The notes: generated by a model not told the origin, from the letters alone. A stretch of DNA of 64,000 nucleotides from an uncultured Pseudomonas sp. (GCF_946885955.1 NZ_CAMPHI010000019.1:27186-91185); one strand, 5' to 3'. Shown: positions 27,012 through 36,607, counted from the first letter of the stretch. Numbers and translations: made by a program.

Positions 27012-27584
27012 TTAGACCGGAGCTTTAGCGCGCGACTTGTATTCGCCGGTACGGGTATCGATTTCGATCCAGTCGTCGATGTTGCAGAAATCGGCAACCT
27101 TGACTTCAGTACCGTTGCTCAGCTTGGCAGGCTTCATCACCTTGCCGGAAGTGTCGCCACGGGCCGAACCTTCGGTGTAGGTGATCTGACGCACGATGGT
27201 GGTCGGCAGGTCTACCGAAACCACTTTGCCTTCGAAGAATACGGCTTCGCAAACGTCGGTCATGCCGTCGACGATGAAAGGCATAACGCTTTCCAGATCG
27301 TCCTTGTTCAGTTCGTACTGGTTGAACTCTTCGTCCATAAAGACGTAGTTCGGCTCGCTGTAGTAGGAGTAGGTCACCGCTACGCGATCGAGGATCACCG
27401 GCTCCATCTTGTCGTCGGCTTTGTAGACGGTCTCGGTCGAGGAACCGGTCAACAGGTTGCGCAGCTTCATTTTGACGATGGCGCTGTTACGACCGGACTT
27501 GGTGAATTCGGCCTTCTGGATAAGCCAAGGTTGGCCGTCGATCAGAGCCACACTGTTGGGCTTCATTTCTTGTGCGGTTTTCAT
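27012..27584 (-). CDS. efp: Translation elongation factor P
   Basis: A 190-residue EF-P, which relieves ribosome stalling at polyproline stretches. The modified loop reads KSGRNSA with Arg at position 32. This is the arginine type that is rhamnosylated by EarP, not the lysine type of E. coli. The earP gene lies directly upstream on the same strand (47-bp gap), so modifier and target form a pair. The C-terminal [16 protein letters not shown] is typical. Confidence 0.97.
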   Translation of the reverse strand: MKTAQEMKPNSVALIDGQPWLIQKAEFTKSGRNSAIVKMKLRNLLTGSSTETVYKADDKMEPVILDRVAVTYSYYSEPNYVFMDEEFNQYELNKDDLESVMPFIVDGMTDVCEAVFFEGKVVSVDLPTTIVRQITYTEGSARGDTSGKVMKPAKLSNGTEVKVADFCNIDDWIEIDTRTGEYKSRAKAPV

Positions 27585-27631
27585 ACTAGGATCCGGATTT
27601 GGATGGAGTTACAGAATTTCTAGGCCGCGTA

Positions 27632-28765
27632 TCATAGCCAATTTAGGTAAAAGTGTGCCAGCGCTGCGGCAAGATCGGGCTGAGAGGCCTGTTGCAGACA
27701 CCAGCGCTCCGCATGCTCGGCCAGCTCCGGCCAGTTCTCCAGTAATGCCCGCCAGGGATCGCCGAGCGCTTCGCCAGTGTTCCAGGCGCGCCAGAAGCCC
27801 GTCAGCGCCGCACCCGCCGTCGGCGACAAACCTTCTGTATAGCGCGCGAGAAAGGCCTCGAGCTTATCCAGATGGGCATCTTCCGCCTGTCGGTAAATAT
27901 GCCAAAGCAGTGGCCGCCCAGCCCATTGCGCGCGCACGAATGAATCCTCGCCACGCACGGCATTTAGCTCGCAGCACCAGAGCAGGCAGTCGTATTGGTC
28001 CTGCCGGACAAACGGCAGTATCTGCACCTGCAATTGGCCGCGCCGGTGAACGTCACCCGCATGCAGATTGGCGCAACCGAGCCAGGATTGCAGGTCGCCG
28101 ATAATGCGCCCTTCCGGGACCAGCAACTGAGTGACGCGAACATCCGCGGCCAGCACGTCAAGCCAACTGCCCAGCGCATCGTTCTCATAAGCGAATAGCG
28201 ATATCAACCGCGCCCCAGGCAGCGCCTGTACCCCGAGACTGCGCAGAAAGCTCGCACGCACCTGCGCATCGGCTTGCAAAGCCTGCCGACGCGCAAGTAA
28301 TTCGCGCTCGCGCAGCAAGCCACCGCTGCCCGCGGTAAAGCCTGGAAAGAAGAAGAACTTTTGCAGGCCGTTGGATTGCAACGACGGCAAACCATGACAA
28401 CCCTCGACCCACTCCTCGGCGCTGAGGTACTCCAGGTTGAGCCACAACACCTTAGGCTCACGCGCCCTCATGGCCTCGATATAGGTCGCCGGCAGCTCGC
28501 AGGCAAAGGCCTCGATCACCACATCCGCAGCTTCGACCGGTTGCCACGGTTTGGGCCACAGGCGCACCTCCACGCCCTGCTGAACTTGCTGCGCCGCATG
28601 CGCGTCCGCCTCGGGGCAAAGACGACCGAACGCACTCAGATCATCCACCCACAGCCGCACCCGGGCGTCATGCTCGGCAACCAATTGCCGTGCCAGGCGC
28701 CAGGTCACCCCGATATCGCCGTAGTTGTCGATCACACTGCAGAAAATGTCCCAGCTCGCCTTCAT
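27632..28765 (-). CDS. earP: EF-P arginine rhamnosyltransferase EarP
   Basis: A 377-residue GT-B glycosyltransferase that moves rhamnose from dTDP-L-rhamnose to Arg32 of EF-P. The N-terminal CSVIDNYGDIG carries Asp13 and Asp17 when the ATG at 28765 is used; these match the catalytic positions reported for P. aeruginosa EarP and support this start over the ATG four codons upstream. LLWCCELNAVRGEDSFVRAQWAGRP near residue 270 is the nucleotide-sugar-binding region. Confidence 0.95.
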   Translation of the reverse strand: MKASWDIFCSVIDNYGDIGVTWRLARQLVAEHDARVRLWVDDLSAFGRLCPEADAHAAQQVQQGVEVRLWPKPWQPVEAADVVIEAFACELPATYIEAMRAREPKVLWLNLEYLSAEEWVEGCHGLPSLQSNGLQKFFFFPGFTAGSGGLLRERELLARRQALQADAQVRASFLRSLGVQALPGARLISLFAYENDALGSWLDVLAADVRVTQLLVPEGRIIGDLQSWLGCANLHAGDVHRRGQLQVQILPFVRQDQYDCLLWCCELNAVRGEDSFVRAQWAGRPLLWHIYRQAEDAHLDKLEAFLARYTEGLSPTAGAALTGFWRAWNTGEALGDPWRALLENWPELAEHAERWCLQQASQPDLAAALAHFYLNWL

Positions 28766-28852
28766 GCTCTGCCCCATTTATCAGGCGCGCAGTCTAGCAA
28801 GAGCCAGGCAGCGAGGCTTGACTCCAAATCTGCCCAAGCGCGGCACCCCGTT

Positions 28853-29812
28853 TTAGCCGCGACCAAAACGCTCGCGATAAACCGAAGGCGGCAAACCGAC
28901 ATTGCCGCGAAATGCCACTCGAAAGCTTTCCACTGAGCGGTAACCGCAACGCTCTGCGATGCTTTCGTGCCCCAAGTCACTGTTTTCCAACAACTCCCGC
29001 GCCCGGGCCAGACGCTCATGCTGCAACCAGGACTTGGGCGACATGCCCGTTGCCTCGCTAAAGCGGCGCAGAAAGGTACGCTCGCTCATTGCTGCCCTTC
29101 CCGCCAACTGATCCACGCTCAACGGCTCATGCAAGCGTTCGCGCGCCCAGTGCATCACCTTGGACAGATCATTGCGCGGGGTTTGACTAAAGGGAGCAGG
29201 AATGAATTGCGCTTGCCCGCCCGTGCGTTGCGGCGGGGTTACCAGGCGTCGCGCCACTGTGTTGGCGACTTGCGTACCGAAGTCGCGGGCAATCAGATGC
29301 AAGCAGGCATCGATCCCCGCGGCACTACCCGCCGAGCTGATCAGTTGCCCGGCATCCACATAAAGCACATCGGGGTCGACGACAATTGTCGGGAAGCGCT
29401 CCGCCAACTCCTCGGCATAACGCCAATGTGTTGTGGCCCGTAAACCGTCGAGCAGGCCGGTCGCCGCCAGCACGAACACTCCCGAACAGATAGAGACGAT
29501 TCTTGCGCCACGCGCATGCGCTTCACGCAACGCCTCCAGCAGCGCCTCGGGTGGCCGCTCGCTGCGGCTGCGCCAACCCGGGACGATGATCGTGCGCGCG
29601 CTCGCCAATTGCTCCAAGCCTCCGTCGGCCAGCACCTGAAATCCGCCCATGGCGCGCATCGGCCCCGGCTCGACCGCAACGATTCGATGCTGATACCAAG
29701 GAAAGTCGAATTCAGGACGCGGCAACCCGAAGATCTCCACCGCGATACCGAATTCGAATGTGCACAGACCATCATAAGCCAGGATGGCCACTAAACCGGG
29801 AGCTTGCAGCAT
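28853..29812 (-). CDS. ftrA: AraC-family regulator with DJ-1/PfpI-like N-domain (FtrA/GlxA type)
   Basis: A 319-residue protein. The N-terminal half (about 5-185) is a class I glutamine-amidotransferase-like/DJ-1 fold with the nucleophile-elbow Cys in ICSGVFVLAATGL. The C-terminal AraC domain (about 215-315) has two HTHs, with RTFLRRFSEATGMSP and ERCGYRSVESFRVAFR. It is divergent from a rhodanese gene, a pairing common for FtrA in Pseudomonas. The ATG at 29812 is chosen where the fold begins; a GTG 25 codons upstream would overlap the promoter region. Confidence 0.85.
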   Translation of the reverse strand: MLQAPGLVAILAYDGLCTFEFGIAVEIFGLPRPEFDFPWYQHRIVAVEPGPMRAMGGFQVLADGGLEQLASARTIIVPGWRSRSERPPEALLEALREAHARGARIVSICSGVFVLAATGLLDGLRATTHWRYAEELAERFPTIVVDPDVLYVDAGQLISSAGSAAGIDACLHLIARDFGTQVANTVARRLVTPPQRTGGQAQFIPAPFSQTPRNDLSKVMHWARERLHEPLSVDQLAGRAAMSERTFLRRFSEATGMSPKSWLQHERLARARELLENSDLGHESIAERCGYRSVESFRVAFRGNVGLPPSVYRERFGRG

Positions 29813-29909
29813 TGGCGGAAAATTACCAGTTGATGTCTTTTGCGCCACTGTAGCGCCAAATCGGGCGTAGTTATAGTGGCTCGACACCCACCGACCACCG
29901 GAGAATCCA

Positions 29910-30353
29910 ATGCCCAGCCTGGTTCGCGAAATAGCCGCCGCCCCTGCCGCAATCGCCCTGATGCACTTCAGTAACCGCTTGACCTTTGAAACCGACTGCT
30001 CCGACGTACACGCCAGCCTACAGGCTGGGGAGCTCGACTTCGTATTGGCCGATGTTCGCGGTCCTGCTGGCTTCGCTCAGGGCCATGTGCCGGGGGCAAT
30101 CAATCTGCCACACCGTTCGATTACCGCGGAAAACATGAGCGGTTACGACAAGAACACGCTGTTTGTCGTGTACTGCGCCGGCCCACACTGTAACGGCGCC
30201 AACCGCGCAGCGATCAAACTGGCTGCCCTGGGGTACCCGGTTAAGGAAATGCTCGGAGGTATTACCGGCTGGCTCGATGAGGGCTTCCGCCTGAGCACCG
30301 AGGTGATACCAGCCTCGGCGGCCACCATAGCCTGCGAATGCCGAACAAGATGA
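29910..30353 (+). CDS. Rhodanese-like sulfurtransferase
   Basis: A 147-residue single rhodanese domain. The active-site loop is YCAGPHCNGANRA with Cys near residue 90, and DVRGPAGFAQGHVPGAINLP marks the family. It may move sulfur from thiosulfate or a persulfide to an acceptor. It is divergent from ftrA, its probable regulator, and overlaps the downstream GNAT gene by 4 or 16 bp depending on the GNAT start. Confidence 0.9.
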   Translation: MPSLVREIAAAPAAIALMHFSNRLTFETDCSDVHASLQAGELDFVLADVRGPAGFAQGHVPGAINLPHRSITAENMSGYDKNTLFVVYCAGPHCNGANRAAIKLAALGYPVKEMLGGITGWLDEGFRLSTEVIPASAATIACECRTR

Positions 30354-30832
30354 TCAATATCCGCTCCGCAACCCGGACCGACCTGCCGCAAGTACTGGAA
30401 CTGATGCGCGACCTTGCGGCATTCGAAGATTACCTCGACACATTCGCCGTCGACCTTGGCGAACTGAACTCACGGGCCTTCGGGCCCGGGGCACAATGCC
30501 GGATTTTCGTTGCAGAACAGGCCGAAACGCTCGCCGGCTATGCGGTAGCGCTGGAGATCCCGTTCACCTACGACTTACGCCCAACGATCATCCTCAAGGA
30601 GCTCTATGTGCGTGCCACAGAGCGCAGCGCGGGCATCGGAACGCGCTTGCTCGAAAGCGCTGCCGTCTGGGCGCTGAGCAAAGGTGCCGGCCGTCTGCAT
30701 TGGGACGTACTGACGGGCAACCAGCATGCCGAGCGCTTCTACCAGCGGCATGGCGGCCAGCGGGTAAGAAAATGGATCGCCTACCAAATGGATGCAGCAA
30801 AACTTATCGAACTGCAGGCCCGCTCCCAATAA
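30338..30832 (+). CDS. GNAT-family N-acetyltransferase
   Basis: A 164-residue single GNAT domain with the acetyl-CoA loop RATERSAGIGTRLLES near residue 90 and NQHAERFYQRHGG near residue 130, as in diamine/thialysine-type acetyltransferases. Two starts are possible: ATG 30338, or ATG 30350, which makes a 4-bp ATGA overlap with the rhodanese stop. The pair is likely one transcript. The substrate is unknown. Confidence 0.88.
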   Translation: MPNKMINIRSATRTDLPQVLELMRDLAAFEDYLDTFAVDLGELNSRAFGPGAQCRIFVAEQAETLAGYAVALEIPFTYDLRPTIILKELYVRATERSAGIGTRLLESAAVWALSKGAGRLHWDVLTGNQHAERFYQRHGGQRVRKWIAYQMDAAKLIELQARSQ

Positions 30833-30943
30833 CCTGAAGCATCAGCAGACCGCTAAAAACATAGCCGAGGCCAGAGGCAAGGCTCCAGAATCGCATCCAT
30901 GAACTGCACTACCGACACACCACACCCCGCCACCGAGGACACT

Positions 30944-31249
30944 ATGGTCACCTGCTACCTGCGCTATATCGTCGATCCCTTCAAACTCGGGGAATTCGAG
31001 CACTACGCCAAGCTCTGGATTCCGCTGGTCGAGCGATTCGGCGGCAATCACCACGGCTACTTCCTGCCGTCGGAGGGCGCGAACAACGTGGCCCTTGCCC
31101 TGTTCAGCTTTCCAAGTCTGGCAATGTATGAAGACTACCGCAGCCGATCGGCGACCGACCCCGACTGCCAGGCCGCCTTCCAGTACGCGCAAGACACCCG
31201 CTGCATCGTCAGCTACGAACGCAGCTTCTTCCGCCCGGTACTGTCCTGA
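30944..31249 (+). CDS. NIPSNAP-family protein
   Basis: A 101-residue dimeric alpha-beta barrel protein. CYLRYIVDPFKLGEFEHYAKLW at its start and GGNHHGYFLPSEGANN are the family pattern. GAGG seven bases before the ATG at 30944 favours this start over an in-frame ATG 15 codons upstream. The biochemical role of bacterial NIPSNAP proteins is not settled. Confidence 0.85.
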   Translation: MVTCYLRYIVDPFKLGEFEHYAKLWIPLVERFGGNHHGYFLPSEGANNVALALFSFPSLAMYEDYRSRSATDPDCQAAFQYAQDTRCIVSYERSFFRPVLS

Positions 31250-31293
31250 TAAGCGCACAGCCTGTTTCGCCGCAGGCAAACGCCAGAAAACAA

Positions 31294-31327
31294 AAAGCCC
31301 CGACAACTTGTTAGTTATCAGGGCTTT
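31294..31327 (-). terminator. Terminator of tRNA-Ser
   Basis: The outer stem AAAGCCC (31294-31300) pairs with GGGCTTT (31321-31327), with partial pairing inside. Read on the minus strand it ends GGGGCTTTTTG. It lies 14 bp beyond the tRNA 3' end. Confidence 0.7.
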
Positions 31328-31340
31328 AGTATTTCGAAAG

Positions 31341-31430
31341 TGGCGGTGAAGAAGGGATTCGAACCCTTGATACGATTTCTCGTATACACACTTTCCAGGC
31401 GTGCTCCTTCAACCGCTCGGACACTTCACC
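31341..31430 (-). tRNA. tRNA-Ser (anticodon GGA)
   Basis: A 90-nt tRNA with encoded CCA. The acceptor stem GGTGAAG pairs with CTTCACC. The anticodon loop reads CTGGAAA (GGA), a long variable arm (TATACGAGAAATCGTATC) identifies serine, and the T-loop is GTTCGAATC. Confidence 0.97.
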
Positions 31431-31467
31431 GGATCTCGGCGGACACTGCTGTCTGTCGAGGCGCGCT

Positions 31468-31496
31468 AATCTAGCCGAACAGTCGCCTAAAGGCAA
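31468..31496 (-). promoter_or_regulatory. Probable promoter of tRNA-Ser
   Basis: On the minus strand TTGCCT (-35) and TAGATT (-10) stand 17 bases apart. A GC-rich discriminator (AGCGCGCC) follows, as expected for a stringently controlled stable-RNA gene. Confidence 0.6.
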
Positions 31497-31522
31497 AAGG
31501 TTTTTTCAGAATATTCATGTGC

Positions 31523-31750
31523 TTAAGCCAGGTGTTCGTCATCCGTCTGGCGTGGCGCCGAGTCGGATGGAAAGCGTTGCTCGCCGAACAGCAAAAAGCC
31601 CAGAGAGACGAACAGGCTGAAACAAAACAGGCCGAGCACGCCGAACGGGCTCTGGCTACGTGCGCTATCGGCAAGCACCAAAAGCCCGAGCATCAAACCC
31701 AATACAAGCGCCGTGCGGCAGATAATCATGGTCCATCCGGAGGTAGGCAT
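31523..31750 (-). CDS. Small membrane protein, unknown
   Basis: A 75-residue protein with two hydrophobic segments (about residues 8-28 and 33-55) and a charged tail. GGAG six to seven bases upstream supports the ATG at 31750. Function is unknown. Confidence 0.65.
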   Translation of the reverse strand: MPTSGWTMIICRTALVLGLMLGLLVLADSARSQSPFGVLGLFCFSLFVSLGFLLFGEQRFPSDSAPRQTDDEHLA

Positions 31751-31957
31751 ATGCGGCTCCTGTGTCATTCCAAGATGCCGCACGCTAATGCCTGCGATTT
31801 CGCATCGCCAATTGCCGATGGCAATTGCATTGATAGTGAATGAGAGGCGCACACCCCCGAATAAGTTCACCGCGCTGACTCACCAGTCAGTCACGGCGCT
31901 TTACCTGGGCGATGCGGGTGGGTAACGTTTCGTGCACTTCAGTACAAGGAATCCGCC

Positions 31958-32647
31958 ATGAGCGACCTGATCAGCTATCAATTCGAAGACGGCATCGCCA
32001 CCCTGACGCTATGCAATGGCAAGGTGAACGCCATTTCCCCGGCTGTCATTACCGCCTTCAACGCCGCGCTGGACCGCGCCGAGCAGGACAAGGCGATCAT
32101 CATCATCACGGGGCAACCGGGCATTCTGTCTGGCGGCTACGACTTGAAGGTGATGACCTCCGGCCCACAGAACGCCATCGATCTCGTCGCTTCCGGCTCG
32201 ACCCTGGCACGCCGCATGCTAGCCCACCCCTTCCCGATCATCGTCGCCTGTCCCGGCCACGCGGTGGCCAAGGGCGCGTTCATTCTGCTATCGGCTGATT
32301 ACCGCATCGGCGTCGAAGGTGCCTTCAGCATCGGCCTGAACGAGGTGCAGATCGGCATGACCATGCACCACGCCGGTATCGAACTGGCCCGTGATCGTCT
32401 GCGTAAATCGGCGTTCCACCGTTCGGTGATCAATGGCGAGATGTTCGACCCGCAGGGCGCCGTTGATGCCGGTTTCCTCGACAAGGTGGTGGCGCCCGAG
32501 CAACTGCTGGCCAGCGCGCAAGCCGTCGCGCAGCAGATGAAGAAGATCAATATGACCGCGCACAAGAACACCAAGCTGAAAGTGCGCAAGGGCTTGCTCG
32601 AAGCCCTGGATCGGGCCGTGGAGCTGGATAAACAACAATTGCTCTGA
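31958..32647 (+). CDS. Crotonase/enoyl-CoA hydratase-isomerase family protein
   Basis: A 229-residue crotonase-fold protein. The oxyanion-hole regions are SGGYDLKVM (about residue 63) and HAVAKGAFILLSADYRIG (about 100). The canonical GGG of the second segment is replaced by AKGA, so activity may differ from a true hydratase. The gene stands alone and ends at a clear terminator. Confidence 0.88.
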   Translation: MSDLISYQFEDGIATLTLCNGKVNAISPAVITAFNAALDRAEQDKAIIIITGQPGILSGGYDLKVMTSGPQNAIDLVASGSTLARRMLAHPFPIIVACPGHAVAKGAFILLSADYRIGVEGAFSIGLNEVQIGMTMHHAGIELARDRLRKSAFHRSVINGEMFDPQGAVDAGFLDKVVAPEQLLASAQAVAQQMKKINMTAHKNTKLKVRKGLLEALDRAVELDKQQLL

Positions 32648-32665
32648 CAGCGCCCCGCACGACAC

Positions 32666-32694
32666 AAGCCCGGCCTCCATAGCCGGGCTTTTTT
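32666..32694 (+). terminator. Terminator after the crotonase gene
   Basis: A 9-bp stem AAGCCCGGC / GCCGGGCTT with a 7-base loop, followed by TTTTATT. Confidence 0.88.
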
Positions 32695-32828
32695 ATTCGA
32701 TAGTCCTAAGGCAACGAACGGCGGATAACAGCAAGCCATCTCCGGCAATTACCTCCGATCGACAGCAATTGCCGATCAGAGTGCACGCCCGTACACTGCG
32801 CGCCTTTTTCCTATGACGGACGTACCAG

Positions 32829-33554
32829 ATGCTTTTCCTTCTGCGCATGTTGGCGATGGGCGTGCACTTCATTGTTGCCGGTACCATGGGGTTGCTGCTG
32901 GGGCTGTGCCGCCCGTTCAACCCGGATAACAGCCGCCTCTGCGCCCGCCTCTATTCGCTGCCGGCACTCTGGATGCTGCGTCTGAAGCTGAGCGCCGAGG
33001 TGCAAGCGCTGCGCGACCAGCAGCGCTCCTACGTGATAGTCGCCAATCACCAATCCAACTATGACCTCTACGTGCTGGGACGGGTCGTGCCGAAACGCAC
33101 AGTGAGCATTGGCAAGAAAAGCCTGCGCTGGGTGCCGTTTTTCGGGCAATTGTACTGGCTGGCCGGCAACGTGCTGCTCGATCGGGGCAATGCCACAAGT
33201 GCCAAGCGGGCGATGCTCACCACCACCGACACGCTCAAGCATAAGGACACCTCGATCTGGGTGTTCCCCGAAGGCACGCGCAATCTCGGCAAGGGTTTGC
33301 TGCCATTCAAGAAAGGTGCGTTCCAGATGGCGATCGCCGCGGGCGTGCCGATCATCCCCGTGTGCGTCAGCAGTTATGCCAAACACCTGCGGATCAATAG
33401 CTGGGATAGCGGCAAGATCATGATTCGCTCACTGCCGGCGATCCCCACCGCGGGACTCGGCCTGGACGACCTGCCGAAGCTGATCGCCGATTGCCACGGA
33501 CAAATGCAGCAATGCATCAGCGAAATGGACCAGCAGTTGGCACGGGCGGCCTGA
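32829..33554 (+). CDS. plsC: 1-acyl-sn-glycerol-3-phosphate acyltransferase (PlsC/LPLAT family)
   Basis: A 241-residue membrane-associated acyltransferase making phosphatidic acid from lysophosphatidic acid. The HX4D motif is H74 to D79 (NHQSNYD) and the glycerophosphate-binding motif is FPEGTR at 146-151. One N-terminal hydrophobic helix is visible. Pseudomonads have several PlsC paralogues; I cannot say which this is. Confidence 0.9.
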   Translation: MLFLLRMLAMGVHFIVAGTMGLLLGLCRPFNPDNSRLCARLYSLPALWMLRLKLSAEVQALRDQQRSYVIVANHQSNYDLYVLGRVVPKRTVSIGKKSLRWVPFFGQLYWLAGNVLLDRGNATSAKRAMLTTTDTLKHKDTSIWVFPEGTRNLGKGLLPFKKGAFQMAIAAGVPIIPVCVSSYAKHLRINSWDSGKIMIRSLPAIPTAGLGLDDLPKLIADCHGQMQQCISEMDQQLARAA

Positions 33555-33718
33555 TCGCATCCTACGGAACCCGCCCGGATCGAGAAACCGAATGCTGGAG
33601 GGCCGCCCTGCGCTCGAATAAAAACCGGTGACGACCGATCAACCCCATGGTCATAACCGCTATTCTGAGGCGCAACCGTTCAACGCGCCCAAGCGCTGTC
33701 ATCTGTCCAGGAGTCGAA

Positions 33719-34690
33719 ATGGGTCATGTCGTTGCCGCCGCCGTCTATTACAAGGGTAAGAGAGTCACCGACATTTCCCTGGACGAAGGCTTGTCATGGT
33801 CGAAAAAGCCCGGGCACTTCGTCTGGATCGGCCTGCACGATCCAGGAACCGAAGAGCTGACCAATCTGCAACGGCAGTACGACCTGCACGAACTGGCCCT
33901 GGAAGATGCCCTGCAGCGGCATACCCGACCGAAGCTGGAAACCTTTGGCGATGCGCTTTTTCTGGTGCTCTACTCGCCGGTCAAGGTAGGCGGTGAGCTT
34001 GAGTTCATCGAGACCCAACTGTTCGCCGGCAAGGGTTATGTGATCAGCGCGCGCTATGGCGACTCGGCGCCATATTCGCAGGTGCGCCAGCGTTGCGAAG
34101 CGCGGCCATTGCTGCTCGAGCACGGCGAGGATTTCGTGCTTTATGCCCTGCTCAACTTCGTCATCGAGAACTATCGCCCCTTGATGGACGACTATTACGA
34201 AGAGCTGGAGGAGATCGAACGGGAGGCGTTCAAACGCACACTGGCCCAAGCCGATGTCGAGCGCATTCAATGCCTGCGGCGCAATCTGCTGCGCTTGCGC
34301 CGTTACATCGGCCCCCTGGCGGAAATCTGCCAGGAGCTGCAAAGCCTGGACTTCCCGTTTATCGACAAGCACATGCGCCCGTATTTTCGCGATGTGGCGA
34401 TCCATGTGAACCGCCTGCTCGAAGACTTGGCCACCCTGCGCGAAATGGCCGACCACGCGATCGAGATCGGCCTATTGCTGGAGTCTTCGCGGCAGAGCAT
34501 CACCCAGCGCAAGTTTGCCGCCTGGGCGGCGATCCTTGCCTTTCCTACCGCGGTTGCGGGGATTTACGGGATGAACTTCAAAAATATGCCGGAGCTGACC
34601 TGGCACTTCGGTTACTTCGGCGTCCTCGGCTTTATCGCTGCCGGGTGCGTCGGCCTGTACGCCAGCTTCAAGCACTACGGCTGGCTATAG
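33719..34690 (+). CDS. corA: Magnesium/cobalt transporter CorA
   Basis: A 323-residue CorA-type channel. The signature GMN is at residues 284-286 at the end of the first membrane helix, with a second helix to the C-terminus. The N-terminal domain is acidic and coiled. AGGAG seven bases before the ATG at 33719 sets the start. It is convergent with the amidotransferase gene 18 bp away. Confidence 0.94.
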   Translation: MGHVVAAAVYYKGKRVTDISLDEGLSWSKKPGHFVWIGLHDPGTEELTNLQRQYDLHELALEDALQRHTRPKLETFGDALFLVLYSPVKVGGELEFIETQLFAGKGYVISARYGDSAPYSQVRQRCEARPLLLEHGEDFVLYALLNFVIENYRPLMDDYYEELEEIEREAFKRTLAQADVERIQCLRRNLLRLRRYIGPLAEICQELQSLDFPFIDKHMRPYFRDVAIHVNRLLEDLATLREMADHAIEIGLLLESSRQSITQRKFAAWAAILAFPTAVAGIYGMNFKNMPELTWHFGYFGVLGFIAAGCVGLYASFKHYGWL

Positions 34691-34708
34691 AGGGCTTGCA
34701 GCCGAGGT

Positions 34709-35437
34709 TCAATCGTCCAGCCCGGTTCGCCCGTGGGCGACGAAGCGCATCATCCACTCTGCGACGGTGTGCCCCTGATGCTCGTGCTCCAAGCTGCTCA
34801 TGCCCTGGCTGTAGGCCGGCTCGCCGATATGTTGCTGGCGGATTTCCAACAGCGCCTTGGAGTAGTCGTGGATGAATTCCGGATGGCCCTGGAAGCACAG
34901 CACCTGATCGCCGATGCAGTAGGCGGCGATCGGGCAGAACTCGCTGGATGCCAGCAAAGTGGCGTTCTCGGGTAGCTTGGTGACCTGATCCTGGTGGCTG
35001 ATCAACAAGGTCAACTCCTCCAGCGGTGGCATCATCCAGGTCGGTTGATGTTTGACCTCGTAACGGTGTATGCCCACCCCCCAGCCGCGCTCGGCGCGCT
35101 CGGCATGGCCGCCGAACAGCAAGGCCAGCAATTGATGGCCGAAACAGATACCGAGAATCTTGTCGCCATGCCGGTAGCGCTCCAGCAAGTAGAGTCTTAG
35201 CGTCTGAATCCAAGGTTCGGGGCCGAAGGAGTCGGCCTTGCTGCCGGTTACCAGATAGGCGTCGTAGTGCTGCTCGTCCGGCGGATAATTGCCCTCCACC
35301 ACATTGAATACCTCGAAGCTCGCCGCGATCGGCTGCCGAGCGAACAACCGCTCAAACATATGGCCATAGCTTTGGTACTGCTCGATCAACTCGGGGCGCA
35401 GGATATCGGTCTCGAGAATGCAAATGCGTAGCGGCAT
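34709..35437 (-). CDS. Class I glutamine amidotransferase (GMP-synthase-like)
   Basis: A 242-residue stand-alone glutaminase domain. The nucleophile elbow GICFGHQLLA holds the Cys near residue 95, and the His-Glu pair is in FQGHPEF near residue 190. AGGA eight bases upstream supports the ATG at 35437. These proteins resemble GMP synthase glutaminase or gamma-glutamyl hydrolases; the partner or substrate is unknown. Confidence 0.9.
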   Translation of the reverse strand: MPLRICILETDILRPELIEQYQSYGHMFERLFARQPIAASFEVFNVVEGNYPPDEQHYDAYLVTGSKADSFGPEPWIQTLRLYLLERYRHGDKILGICFGHQLLALLFGGHAERAERGWGVGIHRYEVKHQPTWMMPPLEELTLLISHQDQVTKLPENATLLASSEFCPIAAYCIGDQVLCFQGHPEFIHDYSKALLEIRQQHIGEPAYSQGMSSLEHEHQGHTVAEWMMRFVAHGRTGLDD

Positions 35438-35611
35438 GAGGGGTCCTGAATGGGCAAACGGAACGGGCCCGCCCTTTTTAGCACAGACGACAGCGCACCG
35501 GCAGCGCTGCTTATCAGCCGGGGTGATATTCACCATGAAGGGCATTCACTTCTGCGACCCGCTGGGCTCGGCAATGATCTGCTCACGATCAATCCACCCC
35601 GGAACCCGACC

Positions 35612-35818
35612 ATGAGCAACCCCGCATCCCTGCCCTTGAATGGCTACGGCATCACCTATGTGACGCTCGACGACAACGGCCTGTCCTTCGAATCGGAACT
35701 GGCCATTCACCTTGAGGACGGCGGCCTGCTGGCCCTGCCGATGCCGACGCGGCAGAGCGAACGCCTGGCGATCCATGATCAGCTGTGCGTACGCAACGGC
35801 TGGTGCCAGGCGGCCTGA
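35612..35818 (+). CDS. Small hypothetical protein
   Basis: A 68-residue acidic soluble protein with no recognisable domain. Its stop is directly adjacent to the end of the convergent ion-channel gene. GC-rich third positions suggest real coding. Confidence 0.55.
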   Translation: MSNPASLPLNGYGITYVTLDDNGLSFESELAIHLEDGGLLALPMPTRQSERLAIHDQLCVRNGWCQAA

Positions 35819-36607
35819 TCAGCGTGGTTCCCCCTGGCGGCGAACTTCTTCGCGCAGTTGCACGATTTCCGCGTGCAGCGCTTTGATCGCGGCCTGCCCG
35901 GCAACTGCCGACTTCTTGTCCGCGGCATCTCGGTCGATAAAAAACGACGCCAAGGTCGCCGTCAGGTAGCCGAATACGGCGAAACCGTACAGCGCCAACA
36001 GGAAGCACAGCAAGCGCCCCTCCGGGGTGTGCGGCCAGGCCTCGGAACCGATGCTGGTGATCAGCATGGCGACCCACCAGAGCGATTCGCTGAAACTGCC
36101 GAACCCCGGCGCACCGCCTTCGAGCGCATAGATGCCGGCAGCTCCGGCGACGCAGATCAGCAGGGTCAGCGCCAGCACATAACCGAAACCGCGACGGCGC
36201 ATGGCGCGGCGCAAGGCGGCGATGCCGCGGTTGGTCGAGGTGAGGATGCGCAGCAGGTTCAGGCCTCGGCCGGCGCGCAGGATACGGGCCATGCGCAATA
36301 CCCGCAGGGTACGCAGGGCCGGAAGCAGCAGCGCCAGCAAGGTCAGCAGGTTGCGTTGCAGATAAACGCGTTTGCGCGGCGCCAGGCTGAAACGCAGGAG
36401 AAAGTCGGCGATAAAGATCACCCATATGCCACGCCCGAGCAGCGAAACCAACGGCGAGTCACCGCGCACCAGCTCAACGATCAGCAAGCTCAGCCAGACA
36501 AAACCGAGCACCACCATCGGCGCTTCGAGCCAGGCTTCAACCTGGCGCAGCAAACGCCAGCGCTGGTGGTCGACGGAACGCCGGGCTTGCTCGGTACTGC
36601 TCGACAT
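35819..36607 (-). CDS. Voltage-gated-type ion channel with an atypical selectivity filter
   Basis: A 262-residue membrane protein. S1-S4-like helices (about 25-130) include a basic segment LRTLRVLRMARILRAGRG that looks like a voltage sensor. A pore follows (about 150-215) and a C-terminal coiled coil ends the protein. The pore reads TSIGSEAWP where classical potassium channels have TVGYGD, so ion selectivity is uncertain. AGGACG precedes the ATG at 36607. Confidence 0.82.
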   Translation of the reverse strand: MSSSTEQARRSVDHQRWRLLRQVEAWLEAPMVVLGFVWLSLLIVELVRGDSPLVSLLGRGIWVIFIADFLLRFSLAPRKRVYLQRNLLTLLALLLPALRTLRVLRMARILRAGRGLNLLRILTSTNRGIAALRRAMRRRGFGYVLALTLLICVAGAAGIYALEGGAPGFGSFSESLWWVAMLITSIGSEAWPHTPEGRLLCFLLALYGFAVFGYLTATLASFFIDRDAADKKSAVAGQAAIKALHAEIVQLREEVRRQGEPR

